A stretch of 64,000 nt of DNA from an uncultured Flavobacteriaceae bacterium (GTDB taxonomy: Bacteria; Bacteroidota; Bacteroidia; Flavobacteriales; Flavobacteriaceae): contig CANNBV010000002.1 of assembly GCA_947502975.1 (NCBI GenBank), positions 248,001 through 312,000 of the forward strand, read 5' to 3'. A model generated the notes under the pieces. It had not been told where the DNA came from, did no database searches, and saw only the letters and a list, made by a program, of their open reading frames with translations. Shown here piece after piece: positions 22,726 through 31,206 of the stretch (positions within the stretch are counted from its first letter, which is position 1; every line of letters begins with the position of its first letter). The translations under genes and the position numbers were made by a program.

Positions 22726-22806
22726 GCGCAGGTTCGATTCCTGTCAAGGCCACCATTTTAGGCTTTGTAGCTCAGTAGGTAGAGCACTACACTCATAATG
22801 TAGGAT
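22726..22806 (+). tRNA. circularly permuted tRNA-Met (CAT)
   Basis: 3' half first: T-arm GCAGG/CCTGT (22728-22744), acceptor CAAGGCC (22745-22751), discriminator A and encoded CCA (22753-22755). Five bases (TTTTA) later the 5' half begins: acceptor GGCTTTG (22761-22767), D-arm GCTC/GAGC, and a complete anticodon arm CTACA-CTCATAA-TGTAG (22787-22803). The acceptor pairs 7 of 7 (one G-U) only in the swapped order. The break lies in the variable loop. It resembles an elongator tRNA-Met. Confidence 0.8.
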
Positions 22807-22828
22807 ATGGACTTTTATCCATCTTTTC
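22804..22828 (+). terminator. weak hairpin-plus-T end of the second tRNA unit
   Basis: ATGGA/TCCAT hairpin followed by TTTT straight after the permuted tRNA-Met. The following 22829-23221 stretch (about 390 bp) contains no gene or promoter I can support. Confidence 0.45.
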
Positions 22829-23221
22829 ACCAAGAAGGTCACTTGTAAAAATCGACTACCAAGTGTGTCTCACTCTAAACGACAAAAACAAAGTGAATTA
22901 AAACTGGCAAAGGCAACTTGTTACCAAAGCAGTCTAGACAGCACCTTGAAATACTCATGTATTTTAAGCTGTTTTAGGTGTTCTTTTAAAGATTCATTTT
23001 TCAATTTAAGATTCAGAAATTATTTGTTTCAAAATTGATTAACCATCTGAAAAACAATATTGAAAAACACTTTTAATCGGTTGTATTTCCGTAGTTAGAA
23101 AGATGGTTTTCTTTCGCTTTGTTTTACAAAAGAATAGTCATTCTCATAAAGAGAACTCTATTATAAATGTTTAACCGTTTTGATATAAAAACGAAAATAT
23201 CAGAACAAAAAATTAGAAATC

Positions 23222-24322
23222 ATGAAAAGAGTAAGAATTCATGCAGGTATGGTAGGTTTAGTGTTTAAAAGCGGTAATTACACACGTGTGATTAGTGAAG
23301 GTAAACATTGGATAGGCTTTAGAACGCAAGTTGCAAAATATAGCTTATCTCAGCCATTTAACGCGCCAAGAGCACTAGAGATCTTACTTAAAGATCAAGC
23401 TTTGGCAGAGATGTTAACCGTAATTGAGGTTAAGGATAATGAGATTGTTTTGGTATACGAAAACGGTAACTTTAAGCAGGTATTAACTGCTGGTCGTTAC
23501 ACCTACTGGAATGGTTTGATTGACTATAAATTTGTAACTGCAGATTTAAGTAAAATCGAGATTACAGAAGCTATCGAAAAAGCAATCTACAATAAGCCAG
23601 AATTGAGCAGATACATTAGAGTATTTGAAGTAGCTGCTTACGAAAAAGCCGTTATGATTGTAAACGATAAGTTTGTAAAAACTTTAGAACATGGTACATA
23701 CCACTTCTGGAGAAATGACCAAACCATTAAAATCGCTAAAGCCGATTTACGTCAATTACAATTAGAAATTGCAGGTCAAGAATTGTTAACTAAAGACAAA
23801 GCAACCGTTCGTATTAACTTTTACGCACAATTTAAAGTCGCAGATATTGAGACTGCATTAATGCACAATAAAGATTACGAAAAGCAATTGTACATTGTCT
23901 TACAATTAGCATTGAGAGCTTTTGTTGGTGCTTACACATTAGATGAATTGTTAGAGCAAAAGGAAACTATTGCTAAAGCCGTTTTAACAGATGTAAAAGC
24001 ACAGGCTAGTAAATTGGGTGTAAACGTATTACATACTGGTATTAGAGATGTGATTTTGCCTGGTGATATGAAAGATATCATGAATCAAGTATTGATTGCT
24101 CATAAAAAAGCACAAGCAAACGTGGTCACTAGACGTGAAGAAACAGCATCTACACGAAGCTTGTTAAATACCGCAAAGTTAATGGAAGACAACAGCATGT
24201 TGTTTAAATTAAAAGAGATGGAATACGTCGAGAAAATCGCTGATAAAATTGGTGAAATCACGGTTGCTGGTAACGGTAATGTTATTGAACAATTGAAGGA
24301 TATTTTCTCAGTGAATAAGTAA
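23222..24322 (+). CDS. slipin-like SPFH protein with three N-terminal repeats
   Basis: 366-aa soluble slipin/SPFH protein. The SPFH core spans about residues 165-320 (RQLQLEIAGQELLTKDKATV onward) with a coiled-coil tail. Before it the N-terminus contains three related beta motifs, V-x-L-V/I-x3-G/D-x-x-x-x-V/T-L/I-x-x-G-x-Y/H-x-x-W, at about residues 10-31, 79-101 and 141-163. There is no membrane segment. Slipins recur in bacterial RtcB neighbourhoods as putative scaffolds. It is the second SPFH protein of the island. A terminator follows directly. Confidence 0.8.
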   Translation: MKRVRIHAGMVGLVFKSGNYTRVISEGKHWIGFRTQVAKYSLSQPFNAPRALEILLKDQALAEMLTVIEVKDNEIVLVYENGNFKQVLTAGRYTYWNGLIDYKFVTADLSKIEITEAIEKAIYNKPELSRYIRVFEVAAYEKAVMIVNDKFVKTLEHGTYHFWRNDQTIKIAKADLRQLQLEIAGQELLTKDKATVRINFYAQFKVADIETALMHNKDYEKQLYIVLQLALRAFVGAYTLDELLEQKETIAKAVLTDVKAQASKLGVNVLHTGIRDVILPGDMKDIMNQVLIAHKKAQANVVTRREETASTRSLLNTAKLMEDNSMLFKLKEMEYVEKIADKIGEITVAGNGNVIEQLKDIFSVNK

Positions 24323-24324
24323 TA

Positions 24325-24358
24325 GGAAATGCGTTGATTTAGATTGACGCATTTTTCT
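24325..24358 (+). terminator. terminator of the slipin gene
   Basis: Stem AAATGCGT/ACGCATTT with T-rich tail, 3 nt after the stop codon. Confidence 0.8.
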
Positions 24359-24404
24359 ATTGTTATAGAATATATTTAAAAGTATAACAACAAAGAAAAT
24401 ATAC

Positions 24405-24423
24405 TACGCAAAATAACTGCGTA
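24405..24423. promoter_or_regulatory. island operator 4 (RlaP pair), perfect palindrome halves
   Basis: TACGCA-AAATAAC-TGCGTA, 14 bp before the TTTG (24437-24440) of a perfect TAnnTTTG element at 24433. It is the best-conserved copy of the island operator. Confidence 0.8.
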
Positions 24424-24460
24424 CTATGATTTTACTTTTGAAGTATAAATTAGTGAAATC

Positions 24461-25207
24461 ATGAAAGCAAAAATATTAGATAAATTAAAACAAATAGAAC
24501 AGGATAAAAATATAGAAATCTTGTTCGCAGTAGAATCGGGAAGTAGAGCCTGGGGCTTTGCTTCCCCAGATTCTGATTATGATATACGTTTTGTGTACAA
24601 ACATTCTAAAGATTGGTATTTAAACCTTTGGGAACAAGCAGATACGATACAGTTTATGACAAAAGATGATTTGGATGGTTCAGGTTGGGATATCCGTAAA
24701 GCATTGCGATTATTAGCGAAGTCAAATGCATCTTTTACAGGATGGTTATTTTCGCCAATAGTATATCTTGCAGATAATGATTTCTTGAATGAGATAAAGA
24801 ATCTGGCCAATACTAACTTTAACCCTGTTTCTGGGTTTTATCATTTTCATAGTATGAATAAAAATTTTGAAGAAACATTAGGTTCGGAGAAGATGACATT
24901 AAAAAGTTTTTTTTACGCAATACGTACAGCGCTTTGTGCAAATTGGATTTATAAAAATGAAACTATTCCACCAGTGCTGTTTAGAGAAATGTATTCCTTA
25001 ATAGATACAAGTTATCATTCAAAATTAGATGCACTTATTACATTAAAAAGTGAGCGTATTGAAAAGAGTAATGATCCTGTAGAAGCAGATTTAATACATT
25101 TAGTAAAGCGTATAGTTAATGAAAATAACAACGTTAAAGATAGATTAGTAAATAAAAAGACGAATCCAGATGACTTTAACGAGTTGTTTTTAAAAACACT
25201 AAAATAA
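24461..25207 (+). CDS. RlaP-type nucleotidyltransferase 1
   Basis: 248-aa predicted nucleotidyltransferase of the RlaP (RNA-ligase-associated pol-beta) family. The active-site motif GSRAWGF (Gly27-Ser28) is followed by D-S-D-Y-D-I-R, giving Asp39 and Asp41 as metal ligands. RlaP proteins are encoded with RNA ligases and are predicted to modify or extend RNA termini before sealing. It is under the shared island operator and overlaps the next gene by one base (TAATG). Confidence 0.85.
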   Translation: MKAKILDKLKQIEQDKNIEILFAVESGSRAWGFASPDSDYDIRFVYKHSKDWYLNLWEQADTIQFMTKDDLDGSGWDIRKALRLLAKSNASFTGWLFSPIVYLADNDFLNEIKNLANTNFNPVSGFYHFHSMNKNFEETLGSEKMTLKSFFYAIRTALCANWIYKNETIPPVLFREMYSLIDTSYHSKLDALITLKSERIEKSNDPVEADLIHLVKRIVNENNNVKDRLVNKKTNPDDFNELFLKTLK

Positions 25208-26259
25208 TGACACTAGAAGCATTAAAATTATCAGGGCATATCATTTTTAAATGTATAAGTGGAAGTAGAGCTTATGGATTGGACACGCCTACATCAGATA
25301 CTGATATAAGAGGTGTGTTCGTCCTTCCTAAAAACCATTTTTATTCGCTTGATTATACTGGTCAAATAAATAATGAAACAAATGATATTGTGTATTACGA
25401 GTTACGAAAGTTCATAGAACTTTGCTCAAAAAACAATCCTAATATCCTAGAATTATTAAATGTACCTGAAGAATGTGTCCTGTATAAGCATCCGATATTT
25501 GATGAGATAAAGCTCGACTGTTTTTTATCTAAGCAATGTGAAAAATCATTTGCTAACTATGCTTATGCTCAAATTAAAAAAGCAAGAGGTTTAGAAAAGA
25601 AAATTGTAAATCCTGTTGAAAAAGAACGTAAGTCGGTTTTAGATTTTTGTATGGTATATGAAAAAGGAAAGACAATGCCTTTAAAAGTATTCTTAAATGC
25701 TAAAAATATAAAACAGGAAAATTGTGGCGTAGCTAATATTTCTCATCTCAAAGATTGTAATAATCTATACCATAGTTTGGATATCCCTTATAAAGGTATA
25801 ATAAAGAGCGAAAGAGCTAATGATATTGCTTTAAGTTCTATACCGAAGGAAGAAGAGGCTATAGGTATGCTATTCTTTAATAAAGATGGCTATTCAACAT
25901 ACTGTAAAAAGTATGCAGCATATTGGGATTGGGTTGAAAAACGCAATGAAGAACGCTATAAAACAACCGTATCTCATGGTAAAAATTACGATTCCAAAAA
26001 CATGATGCATACATTTAGGCTTTTGCACATGGCAAAGGAAATAGCTACCGAGAAAACCATAAATGTTAAACGTCCTGATAGAACATTTTTACTGGATGTT
26101 AAGCAAGGTAAATACGAATATGATGAGTTGGTTAGTTGGGCAGAAGAACGAAAATTAGAATTGGAGAAATTATATGCTAGTTCTAATCTGCCAGAAAGAC
26201 CAAACCTAGAAACGGTAAATAAGTTATTAATTGAATTAAGAGAGAGATTTTATCTTTGA
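25207..26259 (+). CDS. RlaP-type nucleotidyltransferase 2
   Basis: 350-aa paralogue of the preceding enzyme with GSRAYGLDTPTSDTDIRG (Gly19-Ser20, Asp31, Asp33) and a long helical C-terminal part. The two differ enough in length and sequence to suggest different substrates or a heterodimer. It ends the RNA-repair island; downstream is a gene-poor 440-bp stretch. Confidence 0.85.
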   Translation: MTLEALKLSGHIIFKCISGSRAYGLDTPTSDTDIRGVFVLPKNHFYSLDYTGQINNETNDIVYYELRKFIELCSKNNPNILELLNVPEECVLYKHPIFDEIKLDCFLSKQCEKSFANYAYAQIKKARGLEKKIVNPVEKERKSVLDFCMVYEKGKTMPLKVFLNAKNIKQENCGVANISHLKDCNNLYHSLDIPYKGIIKSERANDIALSSIPKEEEAIGMLFFNKDGYSTYCKKYAAYWDWVEKRNEERYKTTVSHGKNYDSKNMMHTFRLLHMAKEIATEKTINVKRPDRTFLLDVKQGKYEYDELVSWAEERKLELEKLYASSNLPERPNLETVNKLLIELRERFYL

Positions 26260-26414
26260 GTAATACCGTTACTATTCTTAAGTTTTTTAGAAATTAACCC
26301 ACTCAAACTTTTTTAGTTCTTCAATTAAAAAGTTCGATTTTATTTCTTTACTAAAAATGCTTTAGTTTTTTGATGCAGACATTGTTTTGATTGTCTAACG
26401 ATGCTATAATAAAC

Positions 26415-26557
26415 TGATATATTTTATAATATTTCTCTTTTTAATTATCAATATATTAGCGTAGGCGTAACCGAAAGTTCTGGAGGTAGAGAAGCAGAAG
26501 ATTATTTGAGCTCTAGACCAAATGATGGTGCAGAAATAACTATATTATATCAATAAT
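26415..26557 (+). pseudogene. possible 3' remnant of a coding sequence
   Basis: An open frame without a start codon runs from about 26415 to a TAA at about 26557. Its last 34 codons have a protein-like composition (ESSGGREAED, SSRPNDGAE) and end cleanly. I do not recognise the family. The rest of 26260-26702 shows nothing else. It could mark the right edge of the island where an insertion cut an older gene. Confidence 0.3.
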
Positions 26558-26702
26558 AAATATTAATCAATCCCTAATTTAGGATGTCTAGATTATATAT
26601 TTGAATTTTATTTAAGGCAAATGCTTTACATGTATCATCTATATTAAAACACACATTCTTTTATAGTACAATTAAAATTGAAGTTGTATAAAAACAATAT
26701 TT

Positions 26703-27803
26703 ATGACAAAAAAAATCAAATTAGTTTTAGCACTTTTAATTAGTATTCAATTTTGTTTTGCTCAAAAGTCAAATAAGAAAATGGATACAACAAAAATTAA
26801 CGATTGCCCATATATATTCTATAAAGGTAATACTGTAGAAGTAAAATGGGTTGTGGCTGGAGTTTTAAAAAAGAAGGTGTTTTCTTCTGAAAAATTCAAG
26901 AGATTGAAAATCAAAACCTGTGAGGAGTTTGTGTCAAAATATGTTAAAATTAAGCCTCAGTATAGTATTGATGAAGAACAACAATATCATGATGTTTCTA
27001 AAATTGTTGTTTTAAGTGATATTCATGGGCAACATGATCTGTTCATGGATTTGATAAAAGCAAATAACATAGTTGATAAAAAAGGTAATTGGAATTTTGG
27101 AAATGGTCATTTTGTAATTGTAGGAGACATTTTTGATAGGGGGGATAAAGTTACTGAAACACTTTGGTTTGTCTATAAATTAGAGCAACAAGCAAACAAA
27201 GCAGGAGGAAAAGTGCATTATCTCTTAGGTAATCACGAGGTTATGGTGCTAAAGGGATCAAATAGCTATGTAAATGAAAAGTATCGCTGGGTTGCTAAAC
27301 AAATGGGAATGAAGCATCAAGAATTATATGGTGCAGAAACTCTTATGGGTGAATGGATTAGAACAAAACCTGTGGCAATTGCCATTAATGATATTGCCTT
27401 TGCTCACGCTGGTTTTTCCCCAGAATTTACAGAGCGAAAGTACGATATATCTACAGTAAACAATTTATTTCATCATCGTATTATAGATCATAAGCGAGAA
27501 GATATCAAAGCTGATAAAGAATTAACATTTATGACAAAAAAACAAGGCCCTATATGGTATAGAGGATACTTTCGAGATGAAGATTTCAGCAAAGAAAAAG
27601 CACAAAAAATTTTAGATGATATGGGTATGAAACATATTGTTGTGGGGCATACTTCTTTTGAAAAAGTTTTGTCCCATTTTGATGGATTGATTTACAGCGT
27701 AGATTCTAGTATGAAGAAAGGGAAATATGCAGAAGTATTGTTTTGGGAAAATGGAATTTTTTATCGAGGCGACTTGAAGGGCAAGCGTACCAATTTGAAT
27801 TAA
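26703..27803 (+). CDS. secreted metallophosphoesterase
   Basis: 366-aa calcineurin-like phosphoesterase with an N-terminal signal peptide (cleavage after about residue 20, CFA-Q). The metal motifs are SDIHGQ (near residue 104), GDIFDRGD, LLGNHE, AHAG and a distal VVGHT, the pattern of Shewanella-like/PPP-type phosphatases. It is probably periplasmic. It stands alone with a terminator after it, and shows no clear link to either neighbouring island. Confidence 0.85.
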   Translation: MTKKIKLVLALLISIQFCFAQKSNKKMDTTKINDCPYIFYKGNTVEVKWVVAGVLKKKVFSSEKFKRLKIKTCEEFVSKYVKIKPQYSIDEEQQYHDVSKIVVLSDIHGQHDLFMDLIKANNIVDKKGNWNFGNGHFVIVGDIFDRGDKVTETLWFVYKLEQQANKAGGKVHYLLGNHEVMVLKGSNSYVNEKYRWVAKQMGMKHQELYGAETLMGEWIRTKPVAIAINDIAFAHAGFSPEFTERKYDISTVNNLFHHRIIDHKREDIKADKELTFMTKKQGPIWYRGYFRDEDFSKEKAQKILDDMGMKHIVVGHTSFEKVLSHFDGLIYSVDSSMKKGKYAEVLFWENGIFYRGDLKGKRTNLN

Positions 27804-27891
27804 GCAATTATTACATATGATATTATATAAATGATTGCCTCTATAAATTAATGTAAGATATCATCTAAAATTAAAGTTTTTGAATTAATCA

Positions 27892-27926
27892 GAAACCTCC
27901 CTTCGTATTTACTTAGGAAGGTTTTA
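27892..27926. terminator. terminator between phosphatase and RraA-like genes
   Basis: Imperfect stem AAACCTCCCTTC/GGAAGGTTTT with T-rich flank, between convergent genes. Confidence 0.6.
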
Positions 27927-27975
27927 TTATTCAAAAAACACTATGAGTAAAATCTAACTAAACAAGTATAAGTCA

Positions 27976-28662
27976 CTACATAATTCCAAACTTTTCAAAA
28001 GCTTCTACTGTACTCATACCTGCTTCTAAAGCTTTTTTAACTTGTTGTTCTCCTCTTGCTTTTCCTATAGCGCCTTCAAAAGCTTCTTTTTCTACCTCTT
28101 TAGGAATAATTAAAACACCATCTCTATCTCCAAAAACGATATCTCCAGGGTTAATTTTAATATCATTAATTTCAATAGGCACACCATAATCTATTACTTT
28201 ACCTCTTGGGCCTTGGTCTTGTGCATAAGTACCAATAGAAAATGTTGGGAAATTTAATTTTTCTATCTCATTTGTATCTCTGGAGTAGCCATTTACCACA
28301 GCGCCATTTGCAGCTAATTTTATGGCACGCGTGCTCATGAGACCTCCCCATAAAGCATAAGTAAAGGATGCACCAGTACAAATATACACCTCGTTCTTTT
28401 TTAAACTATCTAGAGCTTCGAACATCAAACCAAACGGCTTTTCCATAATTGGATTTTTTGTGTTTTCTACAGTCTCTGCAAAAACATCTGCTTCTAATAC
28501 GGGCATTGCTCTGCCAATAACCACCATAGTTTTTTCCACAGGTTTAATATCTGGTGATAAAAATTGGTGTTCATACCCCATCTTATCGAGTATATCACCA
28601 ACTAAAGCAGTAAATAATTCGTTTTTTGCTATTGCAAATAATTCATCGTCAGATTTCCACAT
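27976..28662 (-). CDS. RraA-family class II aldolase-like protein
   Basis: 228-aa RraA-family protein; many members are divalent-metal pyruvate aldolases (4-hydroxy-4-methyl-2-oxoglutarate type) rather than RNase E inhibitors. The G-D-R-D-G-V-L-I-I-P motif near residue 175 and an A-x-G-A-V-x-N-G-Y segment are typical. In this uronate locus it may cleave a 2-keto-3-deoxy sugar acid to pyruvate, downstream of KduI (inference). It lies 8 nt after the DUF4861 gene, in one operon. Confidence 0.75.
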   Translation of the reverse strand: MWKSDDELFAIAKNELFTALVGDILDKMGYEHQFLSPDIKPVEKTMVVIGRAMPVLEADVFAETVENTKNPIMEKPFGLMFEALDSLKKNEVYICTGASFTYALWGGLMSTRAIKLAANGAVVNGYSRDTNEIEKLNFPTFSIGTYAQDQGPRGKVIDYGVPIEINDIKINPGDIVFGDRDGVLIIPKEVEKEAFEGAIGKARGEQQVKKALEAGMSTVEAFEKFGIM

Positions 28663-28670
28663 ATCTATTT

Positions 28671-29888
28671 TTATTTTTCTGTAATATTTATTTTAATTGG
28701 ACTGTTTTTTTGTTTAGACTGTTGTGAAAGATACTGTTCCCAGTCTTCTGCAGACTCAAAATCACCTGCTTTTTGCCAACCAAATCCAGACCAATAACTA
28801 ACAGTTTGATTAACTACTTTTGAACTCAACCAAATATTATTAAGGCTTTCATCAATATTAATCTCGTTATCTAATTTCATATCGATAATATCTTTAGGAG
28901 ATATTAATACACCAGTTCCTAAATTAGAATCGCCGTAAGGCTCCCAATATGACAACCAACCCTGATTTTCGTTAGAGGTTATTTTGCCTTTACCACTGTG
29001 TAAAGCAATGCCTATTGCAGTATTACTTAGATTTTTTTGAGACTCATATGAGACTTTACAGTAATATAGGTTACTACCTAAATCAATGCTTATTTGTTTG
29101 GTTTCAGTTACTTCTACGCTATCAATACTTATGGGCGCATATTTAAGCTCAAAAATACTTCGTATGGGGCCGTTAGCTAATATTTTCCATGAGATAAAGT
29201 TTTGACTTAAAACCTTTTTTTTATCATCAATAAAGGCAATGCCTCCGCAACCTCTGGTGGTCCCCACATGATATGCATCTAAGCCTTCTCCATGGTCTAC
29301 ATGATAAGATATACCTTTTTGATAATTATCATACCATTTATCTATTATGGGATATGCTACTCTTTTTGTCCAGCAATCTATTCCGCTAGAAATTAGTCCG
29401 CTAGAGTCACCATTTTCAAATAATTGCTGGCATTTTGGTCCATATGTTCTGAATGCTACTTTGTCATTTTCCCAAGCAAAATCATCCATTCTTTCGGGCA
29501 CTATTCTGCAAAATGTACGTAAAGAAGTTGAGGTGCTTTCATCTTCAATAGCTCCATCTTTAAGTTTTATTTTGAACTTCTTTGTCTCGTTAGGTTCAAA
29601 GTTAGTTTGAAAAATTAAATAATCATTTATAGCATCTTTATCGATGTCTATCAGTTGGGAAGAAATTTGTTTTCCATTGTTATCTATTACAGTCAAATGA
29701 GATGATTTTTCATCCAAATAACTGCTAATTTGATTTATTTCAATTTCAATGGTCTCCGATACTCTTTCTATGTTTAGTTGATTTGTCAAAGAGACAGAAT
29801 ATATATTGTTGTCTTTTTCACATGAATTAAAGAGACAAAAAAAGAAAATTAATAAATATGCTAGACATTTTAAATTCATAATCATCAT
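28671..29888 (-). CDS. DUF4861 lipoprotein
   Basis: 405-aa predicted lipoprotein (lipobox near Cys23, FNSCE) of the DUF4861 family, with conserved W-x-N-D-x-V-A-F-R, YHVDHGEGLDAYHVG and SGFGW segments. The family is common in polysaccharide utilisation loci for uronate-rich polymers; an enzymatic role is suspected. Three nearby ATGs (29888, 29885, 29879) make the start uncertain by three residues. It is divergent from the AraC regulator across 120 bp. Confidence 0.75.
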   Translation of the reverse strand: MMIMNLKCLAYLLIFFFCLFNSCEKDNNIYSVSLTNQLNIERVSETIEIEINQISSYLDEKSSHLTVIDNNGKQISSQLIDIDKDAINDYLIFQTNFEPNETKKFKIKLKDGAIEDESTSTSLRTFCRIVPERMDDFAWENDKVAFRTYGPKCQQLFENGDSSGLISSGIDCWTKRVAYPIIDKWYDNYQKGISYHVDHGEGLDAYHVGTTRGCGGIAFIDDKKKVLSQNFISWKILANGPIRSIFELKYAPISIDSVEVTETKQISIDLGSNLYYCKVSYESQKNLSNTAIGIALHSGKGKITSNENQGWLSYWEPYGDSNLGTGVLISPKDIIDMKLDNEINIDESLNNIWLSSKVVNQTVSYWSGFGWQKAGDFESAEDWEQYLSQQSKQKNSPIKINITEK

Positions 29889-30008
29889 TATTTAGAATTA
29901 TCAAAATAAATTAAATTGCGCTTATAACAATAGTGATATATTACCTATTTTTTTATAAAAATTTGCATTTTTGTCCCAAAAACAATATTTTTTGATAAAA
30001 TTCATTTA

Positions 30009-30890
30009 ATGGGCAAGCCAAAATACCTTTCTTTAGATGTACCTTCTAGTTCTGCTGTTTCAGTAAAATATCATGAAATTAAGCATTTTCCTAATCCACT
30101 TCATTATCATAAAGAACTAGAATTAGCATATATTGTTAAGGGGTATGGTACAAGATATGTTGGCAGTAGCATAAAATCTTTTGAAAAAGGTGATTTGGTT
30201 TTAATTGGACAAGAGCTTAACCATGTTTGGATGAGTCACAATGATTTTTATAATCAAGAAAACGATTTGCATACAGAGGCCATAGTAGTAAAATTTTATC
30301 CAGATTTTGCAGGAAAAGATTTTATAAAAATTCCTGATGTTTCTCCCATAAAAAAGGTTATTGATGAAGCTCAAGGCGGTTTACGCATTAGAGGTGAGGC
30401 TAGTAGGATGATTAGAAAAATAATGCACGGGATGTTAACCGAATCTCCATTAGACCAGATTGTATCTTTAATACAAGTTCTTAATTTAATTTCTAAAGGA
30501 GATGATGTTAGTATTCTTTCAAACTTCGATTACCATAAATCTTCTAATCCAAAAGAAAAAGATAGGATGAATAAAATCATTCAACATACAATGCTAAATT
30601 TTAAAAGAAATATTCCTCTTTCTGAAATTGCTAGCATTGCTAACTTATCCAAAAGTGCATTTTGCCGTTACTTTAAGAACACAGTTAAAAAAAGTTATAA
30701 TGACTTTCTTTATGATATAAGAGTTGAATTTGCTATTAAACTTTTAATGGAAACTGATATGGGTATAACTCAAATATGTTATGAATCTGGGTTTAATAAT
30801 CCGTCTGCTTTTTCTCAAATATTTAAACGTGTAAAAGGGGTTTCTCCAAATAAATATAGAAATCAAAATTTTATTAGTGCATCTGATTAA
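30009..30890 (+). CDS. AraC-family regulator with cupin sensor
   Basis: 293-aa protein: N-terminal cupin-like sensing domain (HYHKELELAYIVKG near residue 34, YVGSS, FEKGDLVLIG) and a C-terminal double helix-turn-helix of AraC type (about residues 190-290, with the conserved F-x-R-x-F-K and G-V-S-P-x-x-Y-R motifs). It probably senses an oligosaccharide or sugar acid and controls the surrounding degradation genes. The gene lies between the two divergent halves of the locus. Confidence 0.9.
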   Translation: MGKPKYLSLDVPSSSAVSVKYHEIKHFPNPLHYHKELELAYIVKGYGTRYVGSSIKSFEKGDLVLIGQELNHVWMSHNDFYNQENDLHTEAIVVKFYPDFAGKDFIKIPDVSPIKKVIDEAQGGLRIRGEASRMIRKIMHGMLTESPLDQIVSLIQVLNLISKGDDVSILSNFDYHKSSNPKEKDRMNKIIQHTMLNFKRNIPLSEIASIANLSKSAFCRYFKNTVKKSYNDFLYDIRVEFAIKLLMETDMGITQICYESGFNNPSAFSQIFKRVKGVSPNKYRNQNFISASD

Positions 30891-31024
30891 TCTCAACTCA
30901 TCTAGTTAGCCATTACTACAGTTGCTATATTTATATTAACATCAAAATAAATTATTTTATAATAAATATCAATATCAATATAAATTTCATCAAAATTTAT
31001 ATAATACCTCAGTAACGCAAAGTA

Positions 31025-31032
31025 TAAATTTG
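31025..31032 (+). promoter_or_regulatory. candidate -7 element upstream of the GH105 gene
   Basis: TAAATTTG matches TAnnTTTG. It lies about 175 bp before ATG 31207, so the leader would be long. I see nothing else in 30891-31206 apart from very AT-rich sequence. Confidence 0.35.
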
Positions 31033-31206
31033 TAGAATAAACTAGATAAAATATCAAAGCAATACCTAAATAGTTTTGCTGATTCATCACAGTAATTGAT
31101 CACCTGTTCACTTAATGTATTAATGATAATGGACCGAAACATAATCATATACACAAAAGAGTTCATAGATAAGTTATTGTAAATTAATAGAAAAACTGAT
31201 TTTATT

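Noticed and set aside
22690-22755. Reading GGGGAAG...CAAGGCCACCA as one ordinary tRNA
   Set aside because: The two acceptor strands do not pair and there is no room for an anticodon arm; each strand pairs perfectly with a neighbour instead, giving the permuted interpretation.
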